A stretch of 7,393 nucleotides of DNA from Oscillospiraceae bacterium. GTDB lineage: Bacteria > Bacillota > Clostridia > Oscillospirales > Acutalibacteraceae. Shown piece by piece: positions 1-5,526 of this stretch (position 1 is the stretch's first letter; each line of letters starts with the position of its first letter). The stretch is from contig CADBPL010000227.1 of assembly GCA_902796535.1 (NCBI GenBank), positions 1 through 7,393 of the forward strand. The letters are read 5' to 3'. Made by a program: the position numbers and the translations under genes. The notes under the pieces are model-generated. The model did not search any database and had not been told where the DNA came from. It saw only the letters and a program-made list of their open reading frames with translations.

Positions 1-420
1 CTCGGCCCGAAGGAAGACATCGGCGTGAAGAATCAGGGCCTGCCTTATCCGATGTTCACCGAGGTTTCGGTCGACGGCCACAAGGTCACCGTAAAAGCCA
101 ACCAGTACAGCAACATCCAGTGGGTGGCCAACGGCAGCGTGATCGCTCAGCAGGATATCGAGCAATCGGCGCAGGACAGCACCTATACGCTCGACCTTGA
201 CACGATTGAGGGCGCGGAGGATTTCCTTTACGTTCGCTGCCAGCTCATCGGCAAGGGCGGCATCACGCTCACGCAGGCGTTCCCGATCGACAACGGCGCC
301 GAACCGCTCACCTACGTGCGCGACACATCCTTCAAGGCGCAGCTCGGCCGCATCCTTCACTTCCTTTCCAGCCTGCGCATTTTTGCCATTATCGAAACGC
401 TCATCTGGAAGCTTTCCTGA
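1..420 (+). CDS. C-terminal part of a possible PHP-type metal-dependent phosphoesterase (5' end outside window)
   Basis: The reading frame is open from the first base and ends at TGA 418-420, so only the last 139 residues are seen. An in-frame GTG at 25 has no ribosome binding site and is not taken as the start. The visible part looks like a beta-rich domain: alternating short strands (TEVSVDGHKVTVKAN, then IQWVANGSVIAQQ), a YVRCQLIGKGG stretch, and a tail of about 25 residues that is largely hydrophobic (ILHFLSSLRIFAIIETLIWKLS in pieces) and ends in KLS. The pattern 'I.W.ANG..I...YVR..L.G.GG...TQ.F' resembles the C-terminal sandwich found after the PHP catalytic domain in some clostridial proteins. 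No catalytic residues are in the window, so the family call is a weak inference; any secreted or enzyme-accessory beta domain would also fit. The gene converges on the minus-strand operon and ends just before the hairpin at 426-480. Confidence 0.5.
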   Translation, partial: LGPKEDIGVKNQGLPYPMFTEVSVDGHKVTVKANQYSNIQWVANGSVIAQQDIEQSAQDSTYTLDLDTIEGAEDFLYVRCQLIGKGGITLTQAFPIDNGAEPLTYVRDTSFKAQLGRILHFLSSLRIFAIIETLIWKLS

Positions 421-425
421 CAGGC

Positions 426-480
426 GCCATAAAAACATCGGCAGCCTCCCCGCGCGGGAGACTGCCGTTATTTTTATGGC
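426..480. terminator. Bidirectional intrinsic terminator between converging genes
   Basis: A near-perfect inverted repeat. The core stem CGGCAG(C)CTCCC (439-450) pairs with GGGAG(A)CTGCCG (456-467) with one C-A mismatch around a CGCGC loop. The core is flanked by perfectly complementary A/T-rich outer arms, GCCATAAAAA (426-435) and TTTTTATGGC (471-480). Each strand therefore has a GC stem followed by a T-rich run, so it can end the + strand gene finishing at 420 and the - strand operon finishing at 474. The stop codon of the minus-strand glycosyltransferase (474-476) sits inside the outer arm. Confidence 0.9.
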
Positions 481-1841
481 TGATTTGCTGCGCTTTCAGA
501 AGCGCTTTCTTTTTTCTTTTTGAAACGAAGGATCAGCAATTCGTTTTCGGCAACCCGTTTGAGCATATCGAAAAACATAAAGACCATCATGCTCTGCAGG
601 CTCACCGCAGCGATGAGGTTGTTTGGCTTATCCAGCATCTTTTCGCCTGCCTCCAGCATTTTATCGACCGTGTTGAACGCGGGGTAATAAACGCAGGGCA
701 GATACATCAGAAGCAGGAAGAAGAAAATGAAATAAACCACGTCGCGCCTGCGAAAGCTGCCTTTTTTCAAGAACAGCGCAAACGGAATGATCAGGAAAAT
801 CAGGATATACATTCTGCCGCCGGAGCCGAGATTCATAAACAAATAGGACAGGCACAGCACCCTTTGCCATTCTTCCCGCATGATCAGGAACATCAGCAGC
901 GCGCCGAGCATATTGGCGGAAAAGATAAAGCTGCGCGTCGGAATATAGTCCACCCCGACCCATTCCCAGAGCAGCCGCGCGATCACGTCGCTGGTGACAA
1001 AATCAAAGTTGACCTGATTCGCCGACAGCGTGGAAAACTCCTTCAGGTTTTCGTAAAGATCGCGGATGCTTTCCAGCCCGTCGTAGAAGAAGAACGGCAG
1101 CACCGTGATCAAAACGCCGTAAACCAAAAGGCGAACCGCCTCTTTGTATTTTTTATCGACGAACATCAGCAGCCCGAACACCGCCGGATAAAGCTTCAGC
1201 CCTGCCGCGACGGCCAGCGCGATATACGACAGCTCCCGCACCCACTTGCGCTCATCATTGCGGTAAAACACAAAAAACATGGTGAGCACCATCGTCAGCA
1301 GCAGAATGTTGCCGCGCTGGATGCAGTAGATCATCGGGTAGGAAAAAATCAGCAGGATGGGAAGATAACGCACCCGGCCCGGCGAAGCGGCGCCGTCGAG
1401 CCTGATCTGCATCATGCGCACAAACGCCAGCAGGCAGACAAAAACAAACACAGCGTACAGCGTCAGGCAGGTGGTGTCATGCGAAAGCAGCTTGCGCATC
1501 ACAAACCGGATCGACACCAGATCCGGATTCACCATTTTGGACAACACATAAAAAAACAGGTTGGCCAGCGGCGGATAGATGATGCCGTTCTTATACACTT
1601 CTTTGGTGCCCGCGTCGCGAATGGAATTGAAAAAATCCATAAAATCGTCGTGGCCGAAAACACCGAGGGTCACATACTGATCGCTGAACAGGGTGTTGGC
1701 AAAGCTTTCCCCGTGGGTGAACAGCATGAGGATCACCGTCAGCACACCGGAAACGGCAAAGGCGATATAATAGGCGCGGATCATTCGCTCCGGACAGTTT
1801 TTTAACAAAACACTGCCCTGGCGGTTGGCTTGGTTACTCAT
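474..1841 (-). CDS. GT87-family (DUF2029) polytopic membrane glycosyltransferase
   Basis: 455 residues, starting at ATG 1841-1839 behind GAAGGA with about 5 nt spacing. The protein has roughly 10-12 hydrophobic membrane segments (first about 21-41, then about 92-104, 123-143, 160-193, 203-225, 236-253, 305-320, 353-368, 378-393 and 410-430) and a lysine-rich cytoplasmic tail. GT87 features are visible. An Asp pair (D65, D66) lies in the first extracytoplasmic loop (HDDFMDFFNS), followed by 'VYKNGIIYPPLANLFFY' with YPP at 89-91. 'QRGN' at 175-178 comes just before a membrane helix, and 'GLKLYP' lies around 214-219. Characterised GT87 members are GT-C-fold mannosyltransferases that take sugar from polyprenyl-phosphate-mannose on the outer membrane face. 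Donor and acceptor here cannot be read from sequence. It is the last gene of the minus-strand operon, 33 bp after the hydrolase, and ends in the shared terminator. Family call fairly firm; substrate unknown. Confidence 0.82.
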   Translation of the reverse strand: MSNQANRQGSVLLKNCPERMIRAYYIAFAVSGVLTVILMLFTHGESFANTLFSDQYVTLGVFGHDDFMDFFNSIRDAGTKEVYKNGIIYPPLANLFFYVLSKMVNPDLVSIRFVMRKLLSHDTTCLTLYAVFVFVCLLAFVRMMQIRLDGAASPGRVRYLPILLIFSYPMIYCIQRGNILLLTMVLTMFFVFYRNDERKWVRELSYIALAVAAGLKLYPAVFGLLMFVDKKYKEAVRLLVYGVLITVLPFFFYDGLESIRDLYENLKEFSTLSANQVNFDFVTSDVIARLLWEWVGVDYIPTRSFIFSANMLGALLMFLIMREEWQRVLCLSYLFMNLGSGGRMYILIFLIIPFALFLKKGSFRRRDVVYFIFFFLLLMYLPCVYYPAFNTVDKMLEAGEKMLDKPNNLIAAVSLQSMMVFMFFDMLKRVAENELLILRFKKKKESASESAANQP

Positions 1842-1874
1842 TCTATTCCTTCTCTTATCGCGTTAGATCATGGG

Positions 1875-2816
1875 TCAGCGGCCGAGCTTTTCATCCGCCC
1901 ATTTCACAATATCCGCCATGACGGTCTGACGGTCAAGCTCGTTGAGGATCTCGTGGCGGTCGCCTGCGTAAAGCTTGAGGGAAATGTCGGTGTGGCCGGT
2001 TTTTTTCAGGTCGCGGTAGACCTGCCTGACGCCCTTGCCGTATTCGCCGACCGGGTCGCATTCGCCCGCCACAAGGAGAACGGGCAGGCGCTTGGGCAGC
2101 CCCTGATACCATTTTTTGCCGGAGACGGCTTTGAGCACGTTAAACAGGTCGCGGTAGCCGCACGTGGTGAACAAAAAGCCGCAATACGGGTCGGCAACGT
2201 ATTTGTCCACGATCGCTTCATCTTTGGTGAGCCAGTCAAAAGCGGTGCGGGCGGGCTTGATTTTTTTGTTGTAGGCGCCGAAGGCAAGCGTGTTGATGAA
2301 TTCACTGCGGTAATGCGTGCCCTTGCTGCGGGCGATCAGATCCGCCAGCCAGATGGCGAAGCCGGCCGCCGGGTTGGCTCCACTGGTGCCGCAATAGATC
2401 GCGCCGGAAAGGTTGGCGCTGTAAAGCCGCGTATAGGCGCGGGCAATGAAGGAGCCCATGCTGTGGCCGAAAAAGATGACCGGTCTGTCCGGAAACTCCG
2501 CCACGGCAAACTGATTGACCGTGCGGCAATCCTCCACGAGCGTTTTCCAGCCGTTCTCTTCGCCGAAAAAGCCCAGCTCTTCGTCGGAAGGGGCGGATTT
2601 GCCGTGGCCGGCGTGGTCATGGATAAAAACAGCATAGCCGTTGGAGGCTAAATACGAGCAGAATTCGTCATACCGCTCAAGATGCTCCGCCATGCCGTGC
2701 GCGATCTGAAAGATCGCCTTCGCGTTCGCGCGGACAACGGGGGCGTAAACCTTGCCGGACAGGGTCGTGCCCGCCAGTTTGGAGGGCAGAGTGAAGGTAT
2801 AGCTGTCAAATTTCAT
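1875..2816 (-). CDS. Alpha/beta hydrolase, monoacylglycerol lipase / serine aminopeptidase S33 type
   Basis: 313 residues, about the usual length for this family. It starts at ATG 2816-2814 with AAGGAG at 2825-2830, 8 nt upstream. The fold landmarks are in order. HGMAEH (40-45) has the HG oxyanion-hole motif. HDHAGHGKS (66-74) is the strand/loop typical of lysophospholipase-like hydrolases. GHSMGS (117-122) is the nucleophile elbow with Ser119. The lid region spans roughly 140-235. GECDPVG (251-257) holds the catalytic Asp254, and GDRHEILNE (285-293) holds the catalytic His288. The complete triad suggests an active enzyme. There is no signal peptide, so it is probably cytoplasmic. Relatives hydrolyse monoacylglycerols, lysophospholipids or other carboxyl esters. 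It is second in the operon, 28 bp after the Asp-box protein and 33 bp before the GT87 gene, which may point to a lipid-linked or acylated glycan as substrate; that is inference. Confidence 0.9.
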   Translation of the reverse strand: MKFDSYTFTLPSKLAGTTLSGKVYAPVVRANAKAIFQIAHGMAEHLERYDEFCSYLASNGYAVFIHDHAGHGKSAPSDEELGFFGEENGWKTLVEDCRTVNQFAVAEFPDRPVIFFGHSMGSFIARAYTRLYSANLSGAIYCGTSGANPAAGFAIWLADLIARSKGTHYRSEFINTLAFGAYNKKIKPARTAFDWLTKDEAIVDKYVADPYCGFLFTTCGYRDLFNVLKAVSGKKWYQGLPKRLPVLLVAGECDPVGEYGKGVRQVYRDLKKTGHTDISLKLYAGDRHEILNELDRQTVMADIVKWADEKLGR

Positions 2817-2844
2817 GGTCGGTTCTCCTTTTTAATCCGTATTT

Positions 2845-3816
2845 TCAATCCGTAACGGGTATCGTCACAAAGCATATCCTTTTTCGGTTCCAGGTGTAAG
2901 TGATCAGCAGTTTGCCGCCGTGAGCAACAATGGCCGGGTAAGAGTATTCGCCGGGCGTGTCTTCGAGCACGGCGGCCGTGCGCCAGACCGCGCCGTTATC
3001 GTCGGAACACAAAACGGTGAGCGGCGTGCGTTCGCCCCAGTTTTTGCGCACGGGGTTGCACACCAGAAACAGCCGCCCGTCCGCCGTGCGCGCCAGATCA
3101 AGGCCGCTGTTATTGTTGAACAGGTTTGTTTTGTATGCCTTCGTCCAGGTCGTACCGAAATCAGCGGAATCGGCCCGAAAGATATAGCCGCAGTCGGTTC
3201 TTACCAGCATATGCACCGTTCCGGGCGCAGATTCCCAGAGCGAGGGCTGGATCATGCCCACGATCTTGCGGTAACGGGTCGGCCGCTCAATAAAAGCGGT
3301 GCGCTGCCACGTCTGCAGCCCGTCGTCGGAATAATCGACGAAGCAGCGCCAGTCATGATCCTGCTCGGTGGAGGCGGGCGCCAGCACGCGGCCGCTGCTC
3401 AGGCGCAGCGCCTTGTTTTTGACGGGGCCGCGGCCGCCGGTTTCATCCCCCGGCACAAGCTCGCGCGGCGCGCTCCAGCTCAGGCCGCAGTCGTTGGATT
3501 CGACGAAATACGTCTTCCAGTTTGCAATCTGTTTGCCGAGCTTGAAAAACAGCACGACGGTCTCTTCGTTTTTTTGAAACAGCACGGGATTCCAGTGCGG
3601 CAGCGCCCTGTCGGCCGAAATCCTTGCCGGCTCTGACCATTGGCCGTTGACACGGCGGGCAAACCAGATATCCACGTCGTCGCAGCTCTCGTTCGTGCCG
3701 CCGAACCAGGCCGCGCCGATGCTGCCGTCACGCAGCGGCAGAACGGTGGACGCATGGCAGGACGGGGTCGGCGCATTTTGGTCAAAGATAAATTCCCTGC
3801 TCAATTCAAGCTTCAA
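2845..3816 (-). CDS. Cytosolic sialidase-superfamily (BNR/Asp-box) protein, putative exo-glycosidase or related enzyme
   Basis: 323 residues. The start is TTG 3816-3814, chosen because it has a strong AGGGGAG site 7 nt upstream and no ATG or GTG lies between them. Four Asp-box-like motifs mark beta-propeller blades: SNDCGLSW (107-114), SDDGLQTW (163-170, Gly shifted by one), SADFGTTW (217-224) and SDDNGAVW (271-278). Other landmarks of the predicted-neuraminidase (COG4409-like) group are HAST (21-24), WFGGTNES (37-44), NKALRLSSGRVLAPAST (134-150) and YSYPAIV (291-297, a likely active-site Tyr region), followed by TYTWNRKRI. There is no signal peptide or membrane segment, so it should act on imported or intracellular material. 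The N-terminal FRIP motif of classical GH33 sialidases is not seen, so sialic acid specificity should not be assumed. It is the first gene of a three-gene operon under the promoter at 3847-3875. Confidence 0.83.
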   Translation of the reverse strand: MKLELSREFIFDQNAPTPSCHASTVLPLRDGSIGAAWFGGTNESCDDVDIWFARRVNGQWSEPARISADRALPHWNPVLFQKNEETVVLFFKLGKQIANWKTYFVESNDCGLSWSAPRELVPGDETGGRGPVKNKALRLSSGRVLAPASTEQDHDWRCFVDYSDDGLQTWQRTAFIERPTRYRKIVGMIQPSLWESAPGTVHMLVRTDCGYIFRADSADFGTTWTKAYKTNLFNNNSGLDLARTADGRLFLVCNPVRKNWGERTPLTVLCSDDNGAVWRTAAVLEDTPGEYSYPAIVAHGGKLLITYTWNRKRICFVTIPVTD

Positions 3817-3823
3817 AACAAAA

Positions 3824-3830
3824 CTCCCCT
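3824..3830 (-). promoter_or_regulatory. Shine-Dalgarno site that fixes a TTG start
   Basis: On the minus strand this reads AGGGGAG, 7 nt before TTG 3816-3814. The next in-frame candidate upstream is absent, so the rare TTG is the most likely initiation codon of the Asp-box protein. Confidence 0.75.
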
Positions 3831-3860
3831 ATTATTGTTATCCCTAATCATAACAAAAAT
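3831..3860. promoter_or_regulatory. Operator-like imperfect palindrome over the minus-strand promoter
   Basis: ATTATTGTTAT (3831-3841) and ATAACAAAAAT (3850-3860) are inverted repeats with 10 of 11 positions complementary, separated by 8 bp. The inner 7 bp (TTGTTAT/ATAACAA) are perfect. The repeat covers the predicted -10 box (3847-3852) and the expected transcription start near 3840, so it would suit a repressor. Most of one arm lies upstream of the predicted start, so it is more likely a DNA site than an RNA hairpin. No regulator gene is in the window. The region is A/T-rich, which raises the chance of a fortuitous match. Confidence 0.5.
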
Positions 3861-3875
3861 CATAAGGAATTGCAA
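3847..3875 (-). promoter_or_regulatory. Sigma-A-type promoter of the minus-strand operon
   Basis: Reading the minus strand, -35 TTGCAA (3875-3870), a 17-bp spacer and -10 TATGAT (3852-3847). Start of transcription is expected near 3840, about 24 nt before the TTG start. A second copy of TTATGAT lies in the spacer (3866-3860), giving a direct repeat at 13-bp spacing. Confidence 0.7.
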
Positions 3876-3904
3876 GCATTTTACCAAATCGTGCCGCATA
3901 GGAT
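3876..3904 (+). promoter_or_regulatory. Possible sporulation sigma-E promoter upstream of the flippase gene
   Basis: GCATTTT (3876-3882), a 14-bp gap, then CATAGGAT (3897-3904). This matches 6 of 7 and 6 of 8 positions of the Bacillus sigma-E consensus (KMATATT, 14-15 bp, CATACAHT). Transcription would start near 3911, about 28 nt before the ATG at 3939. No good sigma-A promoter is seen on this strand in the 122-bp intergenic region. In Bacillus subtilis spoVB is in the sigma-E regulon, which makes the match more interesting but does not prove it. Confidence 0.4.
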
Positions 3905-3923
3905 TTTTGTAACTGGAACCGAC

Positions 3924-3928
3924 GGAGG
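3924..3928 (+). promoter_or_regulatory. Shine-Dalgarno site that fixes the flippase start at 3939
   Basis: GGAGG lies 10 nt before ATG 3939-3941. The same frame is open back to an ATT/TTG region near 3870, but those upstream codons have no ribosome binding site and would add 23 non-conserved residues, so 3939 is preferred. Confidence 0.8.
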
Positions 3929-3938
3929 AACGCCGCCT

Positions 3939-5468
3939 ATGCGAAACGCCAAGCTGCTCATGCTCAACACCATGATTTTAACCGTCTCCGGCTTTTTCAT
4001 GCGCACCATCGGCGTTGCGTTCAACGTTTATCTGACCAACCGGATCGGAGCGGCCGGCATCGGGCTGTTTGAACTGATCATGGCAGTCTACGCTCTGACG
4101 GTGACCTTCGCCGCCGCGGGCGTTCGGCTGGGCGCGACCCGGCTGGTCACGCACGCGCTCGGGCAGCCCCGCACGGATCCGTCCGGCGCGATCCTGACCT
4201 GCATCCGCTACGGCCTTGTCACGGGCTGCGCCGCAGCGCTGGTTCTGTTTTACGCCTCCCCCCTGATCGCGCAATACTGGATCGCGGATGAAAACGCCGG
4301 AACGTCGTTGAAAATTCTTGCCGCCAGCCTGCCCTTCACGGCAATATCCGCCGCGCTCAACGGCTATTTCACCGCCCGCAAAACGCTTTTGAAATACGCG
4401 GGCGTTCAGCTGCTGGGGCAGTTGGCCAAGGTGCTGGCCACCGTGCTGGCGCTGCACCGGCTGCGCGGCGGCGAGATCGGCGCGGCGTGCGCCTGCATCA
4501 GCTTCGGCATCAGCCTGAGTGAAACGGCCGCCTGCGCGCTTTTGCTGGCCATGTGCCGGGCGGATCGCGGCGCCTTCAGGGGCTTTGCCCCCGCCCGCTG
4601 CGGGCTGAACGCCCTGCTGCCCATCGCCCTGCCCGACGCGATCGGGTCCGGGATGCGCTCGGTGCTGCTGACGGTGGAGCATCTGCTCATTCCCATCGGC
4701 TTTCGCAAATCGGGGCAGAGTGCGGAACAGGCCATGAACCTGTACGGCAGCATTCACGGCATGGCGCTGCCCATCATCCTCTACCCCGCCGCCGTGCTCT
4801 ATGCGCTGTCCGGTCTGCTCATTCCGGAGCTGGCCGACTGCCGCAGCAAAGGCAAACAGGCGCACATCGACTTCACCGTTCGTTTCTGTCTGCGGCTGAC
4901 GGTTCTGTTTTCACTGGGCTGCTCTGCGTTTCTGTTCTTTTTTGCCGGCGACGTCGCCTGCTGCGTTTACGGCGATGACACGGCCGCGTTTTTCATCCGG
5001 CTGCTCAGCCTGCTGCTGCCCGTCATGTATGCGGACACCATGGTGGACGGTATGCTCAAGGGGCTCAACGAGCAGCTGGCCTCCATGCGCTACAACATCA
5101 TTGATTCCTCCCTGTGCGTTGCGCTGGTCTATGTGCTGCTGCCGAAATACGCGGTCAAGGGCTATCTCTTCATTCTGTTTTTCAGTGAGATCATGAACTT
5201 TTCGCTCAGCTTTCACCGCCTGACCACCGCCTGCACCGTGCGGGTGCAGGTGTTCCACGACCTGATCAAGCCTTTGCTCGCCGCCGCGGGCAGTATGTCG
5301 CTGCTCAGCCTTGGCAGGCTGGTTTTCGGCGTCGGCACGCTGAGCCAAAAAGGCGAGCTGCTCCTGCTTTTGCTGCCTGCTCTGGCGCTCTTCGCCGCGG
5401 CGGCGTGGGGGCTGGGCTGCCTGCAAAAGGAAGAAAAGCAAAAGCTGAAAGGGCTGCTGCGGGCTTGA
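3939..5468 (+). CDS. SpoVB-like lipid-linked oligosaccharide flippase (MVF/MATE-like, polysaccharide biosynthesis family)
   Basis: 509 residues from ATG 3939, close to the roughly 520 of Bacillus SpoVB. It is very hydrophobic, with about 12-14 membrane helices across the whole length. The N-terminus (LNTMILTVSGFFMRTIGVAFN, then VYLTNRIGAAGIGLFELIMAVY, about 9-52) is the conserved first helix pair of clostridial SpoVB/MurJ-type flippases. Other landmarks are NGYFTARK (141-148), the charged LPDAIGSGMRSVLLTVEHLLIP stretch (about 231-252), GLLIPELAD (272-280) and MVDGMLKGLNEQLASMRYN (about 358-376). It should move undecaprenyl-linked glycan precursors across the cytoplasmic membrane, in sporulation (spore cortex) if truly SpoVB, or in cell-envelope glycan export otherwise. 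Clostridia often carry several paralogues, so spoVB is not assigned as a symbol. The gene is divergent from the minus-strand operon and followed after 58 bp by a CDF transporter. Confidence 0.85.
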   Translation: MRNAKLLMLNTMILTVSGFFMRTIGVAFNVYLTNRIGAAGIGLFELIMAVYALTVTFAAAGVRLGATRLVTHALGQPRTDPSGAILTCIRYGLVTGCAAALVLFYASPLIAQYWIADENAGTSLKILAASLPFTAISAALNGYFTARKTLLKYAGVQLLGQLAKVLATVLALHRLRGGEIGAACACISFGISLSETAACALLLAMCRADRGAFRGFAPARCGLNALLPIALPDAIGSGMRSVLLTVEHLLIPIGFRKSGQSAEQAMNLYGSIHGMALPIILYPAAVLYALSGLLIPELADCRSKGKQAHIDFTVRFCLRLTVLFSLGCSAFLFFFAGDVACCVYGDDTAAFFIRLLSLLLPVMYADTMVDGMLKGLNEQLASMRYNIIDSSLCVALVYVLLPKYAVKGYLFILFFSEIMNFSLSFHRLTTACTVRVQVFHDLIKPLLAAAGSMSLLSLGRLVFGVGTLSQKGELLLLLLPALALFAAAAWGLGCLQKEEKQKLKGLLRA

Positions 5469-5493
5469 CTTAAAGCGAAAATGAGACTAAAAT
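5465..5493 (+). promoter_or_regulatory. Sigma-A-type promoter of the CDF transporter gene
   Basis: -35 TTGACT (5465-5470), a 17-bp spacer and -10 TAAAAT (5488-5493), each one mismatch from consensus. The -35 includes the flippase stop codon TGA (5466-5468). Transcription would start near 5500, about 27 nt before the ATG at 5527. It suggests the transporter can be expressed independently of the flippase. Confidence 0.65.
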
Positions 5494-5513
5494 AGGGGCA
5501 ATCTTGAGTAAGT

Positions 5514-5518
5514 GAGGG
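5514..5518 (+). promoter_or_regulatory. Shine-Dalgarno site that fixes the CDF start at 5527
   Basis: GAGGG lies 8 nt before ATG 5527. A GTG at 5512 in the same frame would add 5 residues and overlap this site, so it is rejected as the start. Confidence 0.7.
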
Positions 5519-5526
5519 AAAACGCC

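Noticed and set aside
864..1805. Long + strand open frame (313 codons) opposite the GT87 gene
   Set aside because: The product is rich in His, Gln, Arg and Asp with no recognisable domain, and it mirrors a clear membrane-protein gene. It is a by-product of GC-rich codon usage.
1830..2651. Long + strand open frame (273 codons) opposite the alpha/beta hydrolase
   Set aside because: The minus strand encodes a hydrolase with a full catalytic triad and a good ribosome binding site; the opposite frame shows no family motif.
2831..2857. Repeated AATCCGT (2834-2840 and 2847-2853) between the Asp-box and hydrolase genes
   Set aside because: Only a 7-bp direct repeat with no flanking mobile-element features; most likely a small chance duplication.
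2920..3636. + strand open frame (238 codons) opposite the Asp-box protein
   Set aside because: The four Asp-box motifs are on the minus strand; the opposite frame has no recognisable motif and no ribosome binding site that I can see.
3870..3938. 23-residue upstream extension of the flippase
   Set aside because: It would begin at a TTG inside the minus-strand promoter's -35 box, has no ribosome binding site, and the conserved family N-terminus starts at the ATG at 3939.
3978..4865. Minus-strand open frame (295 codons) opposite the flippase
   Set aside because: Composition (Gly, Gln, Arg, His rich) is that of a shadow of a hydrophobic protein gene; no domain is recognisable.
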